From Dactylosporangium aurantiacum (GTDB lineage: Bacteria; Actinomycetota; Actinomycetes; Mycobacteriales; Micromonosporaceae), in the NCBI RefSeq assembly GCF_000716715.1, contig NZ_JNYJ01000006.1, positions 124,001 to 188,000 of the forward strand: a DNA stretch of 64,000 bases, written 5' to 3'. Position 1 is the first letter of the stretch; every line of letters starts with the position of its first letter. The translations under genes and the position numbers were made by a program. Of this stretch, positions 25,517 through 33,843 are shown piece by piece. The notes under the pieces were generated by a model. It made no database searches, was not told the DNA's origin, and saw only the letters and a list, made by a program, of their open reading frames with translations.

Positions 25517-26731
25517 GTCTAGTGCGACCGCTTCCGTGTCAAGGGTCGCGGGGCCGTCCGTCGCGGTGGACCGGGCGAACCGGGCCCGGGCCAGCGCGCC
25601 CACCACGGTCACCGGCAGGGTCACCGCGGCGGCGATCGCGAACAGCGTGCCGAAGTCGCCGGCGTTGGCCAGCCCGGTGACCGCCGCGGTGCCGACCGCG
25701 GCGCCGGTGAACACGGCGCACGCGACCAGCGACGCCACCGTGCCGAGGGTGCCGGGGGCGGCCACCTCGACGCCCCACGTCTGGATCGTGGACTGGCCCA
25801 GCGACAGCGCCATGCCGGCCAGGACACTCGCGGCGAGGATGCCGCCGAGGCTCTGGCTGTACGCGGCGACGGCGAAGCCGGCGAACAGCAGGGTGCCGCC
25901 GATGGCGAACATCGCGGCCTGGCTGACCCGGGTCTCGATGAGTCCGACCAGCGCGCCGCCGGCCAGCGCGGCCAGCCCGTAGGAGCCGGTGACCACGCCG
26001 GCGACCACCACGCTGCGCCCGTCGGCCTGCAGGGCGGCGTTGAAGAAGTTGAAGAAGCCCAGCATCGCCGCGCCCTCGACGAACGTGAACACCAGCAGGA
26101 ACCGGAACCACCCGCCGCGCGACACGGCCCCGATGCGCCGCAGCGCGCCGGGCCCGCCGGCGGCCACCGTGACGGTCTCCGGCAGCCGGCCGTAGAGCAG
26201 GGCGAGGACCGGGGCGGCCAGGCCGACGAGCAACACCGCGGGCCGCCAGCTGACCAGGTCGGTGAGCAGGCCGGCGAGGATGGTGGCCAGGCCGCCGCCG
26301 ACGGCGCCGCTGGCCAGCAGCCCCGCCATCGCGCGCTGGCGCTGCTGGGGCGCGACCCGGTCGCCGATGTAGGCGAGCGTCAGCGGGATCATCGCCGCGC
26401 CGAACGCGCCCGCCACCGCCCGGCCCGCGATCACGACCGCCACGTTCGGCGCGGCGGCGGCGATCAGGTTGCCGGCGCCGAGGCCGAGCAGCGCGATGCG
26501 CATGACCTTGACCCGCCCGACGGTGTCGGAGAGGCTGCCGTGCACCGGTTGCATCGCGCCGAACAGCAGCAGGTACGCGGTGAGCGCGAACGTGACGGTG
26601 CCGAGCCCCACGCCGAAGTCCTCGGCGATCGGCAGCAGCAGCGGGTTGATCACGACCAGGTCGAAGTCGATGAGGAAGAAGCCGGCGAACAGCACGGCCA
26701 GGCCGGTGCTTCCGGCGCTAGATTTGGGCAT
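25508..26731 (-). CDS. MFS transporter, probable exporter
   Basis: 407 residues from ATG 26731 (AAGGAT 5-10 bases upstream), with 12 predicted membrane helices. The cytoplasmic loop 2-3 motif GSLSDTVGRVKVMR (about 56-69) and the repeat-like AGRAVAGAFGAAMIPLTLAYIGDR in helices 4-5 indicate a DHA-type drug:H+ antiporter. It likely exports the product of the module or the final metabolite. It sits upstream of the isomerase-like gene on the same strand, 44 bp away, so partial co-transcription is possible. Confidence 0.88.
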   Translation of the reverse strand: MPKSSAGSTGLAVLFAGFFLIDFDLVVINPLLLPIAEDFGVGLGTVTFALTAYLLLFGAMQPVHGSLSDTVGRVKVMRIALLGLGAGNLIAAAAPNVAVVIAGRAVAGAFGAAMIPLTLAYIGDRVAPQQRQRAMAGLLASGAVGGGLATILAGLLTDLVSWRPAVLLVGLAAPVLALLYGRLPETVTVAAGGPGALRRIGAVSRGGWFRFLLVFTFVEGAAMLGFFNFFNAALQADGRSVVVAGVVTGSYGLAALAGGALVGLIETRVSQAAMFAIGGTLLFAGFAVAAYSQSLGGILAASVLAGMALSLGQSTIQTWGVEVAAPGTLGTVASLVACAVFTGAAVGTAAVTGLANAGDFGTLFAIAAAVTLPVTVVGALARARFARSTATDGPATLDTEAVALDSQ

Positions 26732-26868
26732 CGGGATCCTTATCCGGCAGGGCTGGGATGCCGCCCGCTCACGACGGGGCGCCGACGACCGTGAGATCTG
26801 TCGGCACACTGATTGTCCGGAGCGCCAACGTTACGATCAGTATGGTCTGGGCGATACGCACCGTCAAG

Positions 26869-26906
26869 GACGGCGGGTGCGGCCCGTCGAGGCCGCACCC
26901 GCCGTC
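26869..26906. terminator. Hairpin terminator
   Basis: GACGGCGGGTGCGGCC, loop CGTCGA, then a perfectly matching right arm. This 16-bp stem lies between the MFS promoter region and the FmdE-like operon's 3-prime side, and probably ends the operon that runs leftwards from 31.2 kb. Confidence 0.65.
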
Positions 26907-27260
26907 GGGAGGCCCGGCGCTCAGGGCGCCGGGCGAGGTCTGCAGCGGACCCCGCGTCCCGTCCCGCCGGTACGGCGGGCATCCCGCGCGGGTGGGACGG
27001 CGTCGGGGTGGGACGGTGCCGCGCACCACGCCGCCGGACGCGGGTGTGGGTCCAGGGGCCGGTCAGTGGTCATGGGCGCGGCCGGGGCGGTGGCGGCCGG
27101 CCGCCGGAGGTCGCCGGCGCCGCGGGTCCGGCAGCCGACCGGCGTGAACCGGCGCGGCCGCGGGACCCGCGGCCGGTGCCCCCACGTGGTGTCGGGGCGG
27201 CGGCCAGGGGAGCGGCGACATCGAGGATCCTGATCGCGCCCACCGCCGGGGCGCCCGCGC
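26907..27260. other. Intergenic region, no convincing gene
   Basis: 354 very GC-rich bases between the terminator and the stop of the FmdE-like gene. Open frames on both strands have Arg/Gly/Pro-rich shadow translations. Nothing with a ribosome binding site or domain is visible. It is likely the 3-prime untranslated tail of the minus-strand operon. Confidence 0.45.
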
Positions 27261-28004
27261 TCAGTGGTGGTGCGGGTGCGGGTGGGCGCCGGCGTGCGCA
27301 TGTCCGTTGTCCTGCGGCGACTGCGGGTGGGCGTGCGCGTGGGCGTGCGCCCGCGGGTGGGCGTGGTCGTGCCCGTGGTGGCCGTGGTCCGGCGGCAGGA
27401 CACCGCCGTGCGCGGCGAGGTGGCACGCGGGGCAGACCATCCGCCCCCGGTGGTTGTGCAGCGTCGCGACACTCGTCTGGTCGCCGCAGTCCTCGCACGC
27501 CTCGGTCGGCCGGACCGCCTTCACCGTCGGCACGTCACCGGTGATCTCCTCGACCAGCAGCAGCTCCTCGACGGGTGCGGCGAGGATCCGCGCGGTGCGC
27601 GCCTGCTGCGCCACGGTGAACGCCGCCCGCTCCTGCGGGCTGGCCACCCCGGCCTCGATCTTCTCCGCGAGGGCCCAGGTCGCCTCGTCGCGGTAGGCGT
27701 CGCCGCCCGGCCGGGCCGAGACCCGGATGCCGACGGCGTCGCCGCGCCGCCAGAACGTGAACACGTTCTTGCCGTTGTCCTGGTGGACCAGGTTGCGCTT
27801 GCCGTACGTACAGCCGGTCAGCACCTGCACGGCGTCGATCGCGCACGCGTCGGTCTCGCTGATCGCCACCACCTCGTTGCCGGTGTCGTGCCGGCCGAAC
27901 CGCGCCAGCGCGACCTCGGCGATGCGGGCACCGACGCTCGCGCCGGGGCATTCGTGTCCGTGGAACCGGACGATCTCCGGATACCGGTCGTTGAGTGTGG
28001 TCAC
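27261..28004 (-). CDS. FmdE-like protein with zinc ribbon and His-rich tail
   Basis: 247 residues from GTG 28004, which overlaps the previous stop (GTGA); GAGGAG lies upstream. Residues about 1-150 have the FmdE fold (formylmethanofuran dehydrogenase subunit E family): FHGHECPGASVGARIAEVA with conserved His/Cys, ETDACAIDAVQVLTGCTYGKRNL. A treble-clef CEDCGDQ ... CPACHLAA (about 170-195) is likely a zinc ribbon. The last 50 residues are extremely His-rich with HAHAHAHAH-type repeats, as in metallochaperones. It might insert or carry a metal for the operon's enzymes. No defined reaction is known for such stand-alone proteins. Confidence 0.75.
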   Translation of the reverse strand: MTTLNDRYPEIVRFHGHECPGASVGARIAEVALARFGRHDTGNEVVAISETDACAIDAVQVLTGCTYGKRNLVHQDNGKNVFTFWRRGDAVGIRVSARPGGDAYRDEATWALAEKIEAGVASPQERAAFTVAQQARTARILAAPVEELLLVEEITGDVPTVKAVRPTEACEDCGDQTSVATLHNHRGRMVCPACHLAAHGGVLPPDHGHHGHDHAHPRAHAHAHAHPQSPQDNGHAHAGAHPHPHHH

Positions 28005-28606
28005 AGTGCTGCGCTCCTCAGTTCGGGTAGGAGGCGAACGTTCGCCTCGCGTCGGTTGTCGCCTTCGTAGAAGGCCCGCAGGGTCGGCTGGTGCAGGTCG
28101 ACCGCCGAGACGATGAAGACCCACTGGCCGGTGCCGTCGGCCAGGACGCGGTCCAGTGCGGTGCAGGTGTCCCGCCGCGGGTCGTGCGGCCAGGGCACCC
28201 GGTGGGTGTGGTAGTTGCCGAACATCGTCCAGTCGTGCTCGTCGCACAGCCGGGAGAAGGCGAGCAGCTCCTGTGGGTGCGCGATCCAGCCCCGCTGCTC
28301 GTTCGGCGTCTGCGACGGGATCGCGTGGGCGTCGACGATCTCGTCCATGTCGGCGGCGTGCTGGCCGTCGTGGCGCAGGTTCAGCAGCAGCGGCGCGACG
28401 GCCGTCACCTCGAACGCGGCGCCCCGGGGCCGGCCGGCCAGCATGCCGAACGCCTTGCGCTCGGCGGTCTCGCCCGTGACGTAGTAGCTGGTGAGCTTGC
28501 GCACCACGTGGCTCATCACCGTCGCGTACAACGAGCGGGGCATGAGGATCTCGGTGAGCAGGTCCAGTCCCTGTGCCGTGCCGCTCGGCTGGGTCGCGAG
28601 CGACAT
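28001..28606 (-). CDS. JAMM/MPN-like protein
   Basis: 201 residues; its ATG overlaps the stop of the lyase gene (TGATG). FGMLAGRPRG (about 52-61) resembles the beta-1 strand of JAB1/MPN domains, and NYHTHRVPWPHDPRRD (about 132-147) keeps HxH-x10-D of the JAMM zinc site. The Ser of the canonical motif is Pro, and the upstream catalytic Glu is not at its usual place. It could be an isopeptidase or amidase that works on small-molecule or carrier amides, or an inactive scaffold. Third gene of the dehydrogenase-lyase-JAMM-FmdE operon. Confidence 0.6.
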   Translation of the reverse strand: MSLATQPSGTAQGLDLLTEILMPRSLYATVMSHVVRKLTSYYVTGETAERKAFGMLAGRPRGAAFEVTAVAPLLLNLRHDGQHAADMDEIVDAHAIPSQTPNEQRGWIAHPQELLAFSRLCDEHDWTMFGNYHTHRVPWPHDPRRDTCTALDRVLADGTGQWVFIVSAVDLHQPTLRAFYEGDNRREANVRLLPELRSAAL

Positions 28607-30009
28607 CAGTCAGCACCCGCCCCGGGCTGGCCGAGCCACTCCTGCGCCCGGGCCACCACCTGCCGGGTCAGCGCGGCGGACTGGCCGAGGTACGCGCCCG
28701 GGTCGAAGATCCGCTCCAGCTCGGCGTCGTCGAGCAGCTCGCCGGCCTCGTGCGTGCGGACCAGCTGGCGCAGCGGCACACCGTCCTGCCGGGACGCCTG
28801 GCTCAGCTCGTACACGTGCTCGTGCGCGGTCTGCTTGCCGACGTGCCGGCCCAGCGCCAGCATCAGCCCCTCCGTGGCCAGCTGCTCGGACACGGCGTCG
28901 GCGTTGGCGCGCATCCGGTCGGCGTGCACGACCAGGCCGTCCAGGACCGACCGGACGATCTCCGCGGCGGCGAGCGTGTAGTGCGACACGTCCGGCACGC
29001 AGACCCACTCGGTGCGCAGCGACCGCGAGTCGCGCTCGTTGTCCCCGGCCATCGCGAACATCGCGGTCGGCATCAGCCCCGCGGTGAGCCGGGCCATGAC
29101 GACGGCCTGCTCGCACGCCTCCGGGTTGCGCTTGTGCGGCATCGTGCTGCTGCCGACCTTGCCGTGCTGCCAGCCCTCCTCGACCTCGCCGAACTCGGGC
29201 CGCGACAGCAGGCGCAGCTCGTCGGCGATGCGGCCCATGGTGCCGGCGACCATGGCGAGCGTCGCGGCGTACTCGGCGATGCGGTCCCGCGCGACGTGCC
29301 AGCCGACCAGGGGCGCGCTGAGGCCGAGCCGGTCGGCGAAGCCCTGCAGCAGCGGCAGCGCCTGGTCGCCGAAGCCGGCCATGGTGCCGACCCCGCCGAA
29401 CAGCTGCGCCGCCTGGACCCGCGGCCGCATCTGCGCGATGCGCTGCGTGTGGCGCAGGATCTCGTCGATCCAGCTGGCGATCTTCACGCCGAAGGAGATC
29501 GGCAGCGCCGGCTGGGCGTGGGTGCGCCCGAGGGCGACGGTGACGTCGTGCTCCTGCGCCAGCTGCACGAGCCGGGTCAGCGTGCCGCGCAGCACCGTGT
29601 CGAGCTCGTCGAGCACGTCGCGCATCTCCAGCGACTGCCCGGTGTCCTGGATGTCCTGCGTCGTCGCGCCGTGGTGGATGTACTCACCGGCGTCGCCGGC
29701 CGCGGCCTGCAGGACCCGCAGCAGCCCGACGAGGGAGTGCCCGGTCCGGCGGATCTCCAGCCGGACCGCGTCGAGGTCCAGCAGCTCGACCTGGGCGGTG
29801 GCGGCGATCTGCTTCGCCGCGTCGACCGGGATGATGCCCAGGTCGGCCTGCGTCAGGGCGAGCGCGGCCTCGATGTCCAGCCAGCGTTGGAACCGGCATC
29901 GGTCACAGAAGATGCGTTTGGTGGCGGTCGTGCTGTACCGGTGGCCGTAGAACGCCGAGTCGACGATGTGGCTGCGCTCGTGCCGGCACGGATCGGTGGT
30001 GACGCTCAT
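28606..30009 (-). CDS. Fumarase/adenylosuccinate-lyase superfamily lyase 1
   Basis: 467 residues. Contains the superfamily signature GSSTMPHKRNP (near residue 290), the HGATTQDIQDTG segment (near 110) and TLGRTHAQPA-like GRTHAQPALP (near 165). Enzymes of this group eliminate fumarate or its analogues from C-N bonds, e.g. nitrosuccinate lyase (CreD, which gives nitrous acid) or 3-carboxymuconate cycloisomerase. In an N-N-forming cluster, release of nitrous acid from nitrosuccinate is one plausible role, but no CreE-like monooxygenase is in the window. ATG overlaps the dehydrogenase stop (ATGA). A second lyase of the family is at the right edge. Confidence 0.85.
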   Translation of the reverse strand: MSVTTDPCRHERSHIVDSAFYGHRYSTTATKRIFCDRCRFQRWLDIEAALALTQADLGIIPVDAAKQIAATAQVELLDLDAVRLEIRRTGHSLVGLLRVLQAAAGDAGEYIHHGATTQDIQDTGQSLEMRDVLDELDTVLRGTLTRLVQLAQEHDVTVALGRTHAQPALPISFGVKIASWIDEILRHTQRIAQMRPRVQAAQLFGGVGTMAGFGDQALPLLQGFADRLGLSAPLVGWHVARDRIAEYAATLAMVAGTMGRIADELRLLSRPEFGEVEEGWQHGKVGSSTMPHKRNPEACEQAVVMARLTAGLMPTAMFAMAGDNERDSRSLRTEWVCVPDVSHYTLAAAEIVRSVLDGLVVHADRMRANADAVSEQLATEGLMLALGRHVGKQTAHEHVYELSQASRQDGVPLRQLVRTHEAGELLDDAELERIFDPGAYLGQSAALTRQVVARAQEWLGQPGAGAD

Positions 30010-31238
30010 CGGGCTTCTCCTGTCTGTTCGGCGGTGCGACGGTGCGCGGCGGCGGCGACGCGGTTGCCCCGCGGCGGGCGGCGCGCGGTGAGGTACGGGC
30101 TGTGCCCGTAGGGCCGGTGGTCCGGTGACACCCGGGCCGCGGCCGCGATGTTCGCCGCCACCCGGCCGGTCGGCAGGCCTGTGCGGCGGGCGTGCTCGAC
30201 GATGTCGGACACCAGCTCGGTGACGAGGTTGCCGACGAGGTCCAGGACCTCGGCCGGGGACGGGGTGACCGCCGGGCCGAACAGCGCCTCCATCGAGGCG
30301 GACCCGCCGACGCCGCCGATGAAGTCCGGGATGACCAGCACGCCCCGCTCGTGCAGGATCTGCTCCGCCGCCGCGCTCAGGCCGCAGTTGGCGCCGACCA
30401 CGACGACGGGCACGGGCAGCGCCGCGGCCTGCTGGCCGGTCATCGCGTCCGCGCCGGCGGCCAGCACCAGCACGTCCACGGGCAGGTCGAACAGCGCCTG
30501 TGCGGGCTTGCCGCGGGCGGTCGCGAGCAGGGCGGGCACCGGCAGCGACTGATCGGTCGCCAGCATCCGCCGCACGTCCAGGCCGCCGGGCTGCACGGCG
30601 CAGCCGTGCTCGTCGGCGACCGCGCTCACCGTCGCGCCCGCCTCGGCGAGCGACTCGGCCGCGGCCCGGCCGAGGTTGCCGAAGCCCTGCAGGCCGACGC
30701 GCAGGCCGCGGGCCGGCCGGCCGTCCGCGCGGGCCGCGGCGAGCGCGGCGTGGGCGAGCGCGTGCCCGGCCCGGCGCTGCCCGACGGTGCGGGTCCGGAC
30801 CGGGGCGTCCAGGATGGCCATGCGCCGCTGGAACTCCTCGTCGGTCAGCTCCTGCGCCGTGCGCACCGCGTACTTCACCGACGGGATGCCCACCTCGGCC
30901 GCGAGCCGTTCGAGCCGCTCGAAGCGGGTCCCCATGTCGCAGCCCATGCTGTACCGCAGCCGCAGCTCGTGCCCCAGCCAGGCCAGGAAGCGGCGCAGCA
31001 CCGCGTCGGCGTCGGCGGCGCGCGGGTCGTGGTCGATGCCGCACTTCGCGCCGTCGACGTTCGTGCCGAGAACCCGCTGCTTGAGGGTCATCCGCGCGGC
31101 CAGGGACCGCAGCGTGTCGACGGTGAGGCCGGGCTGCATACGGCAGCCGCCGGCGGCCAGCCGGCAGTCGGCCCGGTCGTACACGAGAAACCCGGAGCAT
31201 CCGTTGATCGGGTCGGTGTAGTGCAGCACGTTGCTCAA
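30006..31238 (-). CDS. Leu/Glu/Phe/Val dehydrogenase-like enzyme
   Basis: 410 residues from TTG 31238, chosen because GGAGG lies 8 bases upstream; ATG 31262 is an alternative. N-terminal domain AAGGCRMQPGLTV and ARMTLKQRVLGTNVDGAKCGI carry the substrate/catalytic Lys pair of amino acid dehydrogenases (the GGGK motif reads DGAK). The Rossmann motif GLQGFGNLGRAAAESL lies near 195. It would oxidatively deaminate or reductively aminate an amino acid. The glycine-rich loop changes suggest a different substrate. First gene of the four-gene operon with a StrR-type palindrome 236 bp upstream. Confidence 0.8.
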   Translation of the reverse strand: MSNVLHYTDPINGCSGFLVYDRADCRLAAGGCRMQPGLTVDTLRSLAARMTLKQRVLGTNVDGAKCGIDHDPRAADADAVLRRFLAWLGHELRLRYSMGCDMGTRFERLERLAAEVGIPSVKYAVRTAQELTDEEFQRRMAILDAPVRTRTVGQRRAGHALAHAALAAARADGRPARGLRVGLQGFGNLGRAAAESLAEAGATVSAVADEHGCAVQPGGLDVRRMLATDQSLPVPALLATARGKPAQALFDLPVDVLVLAAGADAMTGQQAAALPVPVVVVGANCGLSAAAEQILHERGVLVIPDFIGGVGGSASMEALFGPAVTPSPAEVLDLVGNLVTELVSDIVEHARRTGLPTGRVAANIAAAARVSPDHRPYGHSPYLTARRPPRGNRVAAAAHRRTAEQTGEAR

Positions 31239-31473
31239 GGGATCCTCCGAATCGGAGAACAATGCGCGAAACGCATCGCAGAATGTGAATCTGATGACAG
31301 CGCGAAGCCACGTCGAGGCGCAGTTCAGCCGACGTGAGCGAGGTGGTGGGGAGGTGGAAGGGCTGCCCGTCCAGGACGAACCATACGCACGAGGCGTTCG
31401 TTTGTCGTCAATTCGTGGACGTGTATCGGCGGCAATGTCCGCGCACCCGCGGAGGCGCTCGACGCGGGGCGGT

Positions 31474-31502
31474 GTTCAACGGTGGAGTCTCCACGGTTGA
31501 AC
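31474..31502. promoter_or_regulatory. StrR-type activator binding site 2
   Basis: GTTCAACGG-N11-CGGTTGAAC; the spacer (TGGAGTCTCCA) is itself palindromic, so nearly all 29 bases are symmetric. It is placed upstream of the dehydrogenase-lyase operon transcribed leftwards. Confidence 0.65.
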
Positions 31503-31560
31503 GCGGAGGGCGGCGCGGCGGCCGAGAGGGGCGCCGGGGGATCCGGCGCCGGACATGGTG

Positions 31561-31595
31561 CGGCCGGACGGCCGTGGTGCCTGGCCGTCCGGCCG
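31561..31595. terminator. Hairpin terminator downstream of the VOC gene
   Basis: CGGCCGGACGGCC pairs with GGCCGTCCGGCCG across a 9-base loop, a 13-bp stem. It is 34 bases after the stop of the minus-strand VOC gene. Confidence 0.6.
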
Positions 31596-31628
31596 CAGGT
31601 GTGGACCCGGCGGGGGCTGTCCCGGTGA

Positions 31629-31973
31629 CTACGCCGGCTGCAGCAGGCCGATGACGTTGCCGTCGGCGTCGGTGAGCGTGGCGATGAGCTTGCCGCCGCC
31701 GACGTCCTTGACGTCCTCGGTGACCGTCGCGCCGGCCGCCTTGAGGGCGTCGACGCGCCCGTGGATGTCGCTGACGTGCCAGTAGCTGACCGGGCCGGTC
31801 ATGCCCTTGTTGTGGCCGTTGGGGTCCAGGCCCAGGTCCTGGCCCTTGGCGTCGAACTGCACGTAGTAGGGCTGGTCCATGATCGGGTCCGCCTCGAGCA
31901 GCGCGGAGAACACCGCTTTCGCCTTTTCGAGGTCCCGGACCGGGTAGATCACGGTCTTGATGCCTTCGGACAT
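31629..31973 (-). CDS. VOC family protein (PhnB/glyoxalase-like)
   Basis: 114 residues. A single VOC domain: IKTVIYPVRDLEKAKAVFSALLEADPIMDQPYYVQF and the C-terminal LIATLTDADGNVIGLLQ. It is divergent from the ECF41 sigma gene, with which VOC genes are often associated. Its role is probably in stress response, not in the pathway. Confidence 0.8.
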   Translation of the reverse strand: MSEGIKTVIYPVRDLEKAKAVFSALLEADPIMDQPYYVQFDAKGQDLGLDPNGHNKGMTGPVSYWHVSDIHGRVDALKAAGATVTEDVKDVGGGKLIATLTDADGNVIGLLQPA

Positions 31974-32057
31974 GCCGTCGCTCCTTGCGTACGTGTCACA
32001 TGTGCAGTGACAGATCGGTCAACAGATACGACAGGTCGAGATGGGAGAATGTGACCG

Positions 32058-32924
32058 ATGAATCACGACGAATGGTTGGCGGAGCACTTCGAGAGCCACC
32101 GGCCGCAGCTGCTGTCAGCCGCCCGCCGCCTGCTCGGATCGGGCAGCGACGCCGACGACGCCATCCAGGACGCGTGGATCCGCATCAGTCGCGCCGACAC
32201 CAGTGGTGTGGAGAATCCGGCCGGATGGATGACCACGGTCGTGGCACGCGTCTGCTTCGACATGCTCCGGGCGCGTCGGTCGTGGCAGTACGTGCCGGGC
32301 GGCGACCCGGAGCCGGTCGCGGACCCCAACGAGGCCGACCCGGAGCAGCGGGCCGTCGAGGCCGACCTGGTCGGCGTGGCGCTGCTGGTGGTGCTGGAGA
32401 CCCTCACCCCGCCGGAGCGCCTCGCGTTCGTCCTGCACGACGTGTTCGGGCTGCCGTTCAACGAGGTCGCCCCGATCGTCGGGCGGTCACCGGCCGCGAC
32501 GCGGCAGCTGGCCAGCCGGGCCCGGCGGCGGGTGCGCGGGGCCGAGCACGAGGCGCCGGCCGACCCGATGCGGCGCGCCGCGGTGGTGCAGGCCTTCCTG
32601 GCCGCGTCCCGCGCCGGGGACTTCCAGGCGCTGCTGGACCTGCTCGACCCGATGGCCGAGGCGCGCAGCGACGCCGCCGCCGTCAGCATGGGCTCGCTGG
32701 ACCGGGTGCACGGCGCGGACGCCGTCGCCGAGTTCTTCTCCGGCCGGGCCAGGGCCGCCAAGGCCGCCCTCATCGACGGCCACGCCGGCGCCGTGTGGTC
32801 CTATGGCGACACGCTCAAGGTCGCCTTCCTGTTCACCGTCGACGACGACCGGATCGTCGACATCGAGCTGGTGGCGGACCCGGCCCGGCTGTCCGCGTTC
32901 GACGTGGAGCTGGTCGAGGCCTGA
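32058..32924 (+). CDS. ECF41-type sigma factor with SnoaL-like C-terminal domain
   Basis: 288 residues. Sigma-2 (about 8-75) includes DADDAIQDAWIRI; sigma-4 (about 110-165) contains LTPPERLAFVLHDVFGLPFNEVAPIVGRSPAATRQLASRARR; the C-terminal 120 residues form a SnoaL/NTF2-like domain ending VDDDRIVDIELVADPARL. In ECF41 proteins this domain replaces an anti-sigma factor and modulates activity. The neighbours, a VOC gene and a carboxymuconolactone decarboxylase-like gene, are the typical targets. Another family member is at 57210-58265. Confidence 0.9.
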   Translation: MNHDEWLAEHFESHRPQLLSAARRLLGSGSDADDAIQDAWIRISRADTSGVENPAGWMTTVVARVCFDMLRARRSWQYVPGGDPEPVADPNEADPEQRAVEADLVGVALLVVLETLTPPERLAFVLHDVFGLPFNEVAPIVGRSPAATRQLASRARRRVRGAEHEAPADPMRRAAVVQAFLAASRAGDFQALLDLLDPMAEARSDAAAVSMGSLDRVHGADAVAEFFSGRARAAKAALIDGHAGAVWSYGDTLKVAFLFTVDDDRIVDIELVADPARLSAFDVELVEA

Positions 32925-33171
32925 TCGGGCCGTGATCGAGGTCCGGCCGGGCACCGGTCGGGCCGGCGCCGGGCGTACCGGCGCGAAAAACCGTCGTGAC
33001 CTGCACCGACAGCCGATCCGTGCGGCCCGTGCGGCCCGGGCGCGGCACCGTGCCCAGCGCCGGGAGCCGCCGCCCGCCCCGGTCCCGTCACATCAGGCCC
33101 CTCCCATCAGTCAATACAGGAGGAGCAGCGAAATTCGGGCGGAGCGCCCAACGGTGCGAAGGAGAACGACG

Positions 33172-33546
33172 ATGAAGATGAGCAGCATCTCGGGCGTGGT
33201 CTGCTACGTCAAAGATCTTGATGAGACGGCGGCCTTCTACGAGAAGCTCGGCTTCCGGCTCAAGCGCGAGGCGAACCAGCTCACGGCATACGTGAACTGG
33301 TTCTGGATCATCTTCCGCGAGGAGGACGCGGAGCAGCGGCCCGGCGGCGACAGCGAGGCCTACCGCGCCAACCGCGGCTCCGGCACCTACCTCTACATCA
33401 AGGTCGAGGACATCCAGGAGTTCTACGAGGGGGTCCAGGCGCTGGGCCTGAAGCCCACCACCGAGCCGACGAAGAAGTCCGGCATGCTGGAGTTCGAGCT
33501 GCCCGACCCGGACGGTTACAACCTCGTATTCTTCTGGAAGAAGTAG
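33172..33546 (+). CDS. VOC family protein
   Basis: 124 residues, ATG with GAAGGAGA upstream. VOC fold: VVCYVKDLDETAAFYEKLGF at the N-terminus and MLEFELPDPDGYNLVFFWKK at the C-terminus, with the FxxPDGxxL-type metal-ligand region. Role unknown; placed downstream of the ECF41 gene, where genes controlled by such factors lie. Confidence 0.8.
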   Translation: MKMSSISGVVCYVKDLDETAAFYEKLGFRLKREANQLTAYVNWFWIIFREEDAEQRPGGDSEAYRANRGSGTYLYIKVEDIQEFYEGVQALGLKPTTEPTKKSGMLEFELPDPDGYNLVFFWKK

Positions 33547-33843
33547 CCGCCCGTGCCGTGTGGACGCCGCCGGTTCGCCGCGACGACAGTCGTGGCCGGC
33601 GGCGTCTGGCGTACCTGGCGTCCTTCTCCGGGCCACACCGCCGGCGACGTCGTCCCGGTCCGCGATCCGCCGTGGTGCCCAGTGGCCGCCCGGACGCCCG
33701 TGCCGCACACACGGGCCCGGGCCGGTGCGGGGCACCGCACCGACCCCGCACCGGCACGGCCGCGGCGCGGCCCGGGTGCCCGGCGTGGATCGCGGCGGGC
33801 GCCCCCGCCGGCCCGCCAACGCAGGACATGGAGGCGACGGTTC

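Noticed and set aside
28031..28048. 18-bp perfect palindrome (GAGGCGAAC and its complement) in the 3-prime end of the JAMM-like gene
   Set aside because: Lies within coding sequence with no partner sites elsewhere; likely codon-driven in GC-rich DNA.
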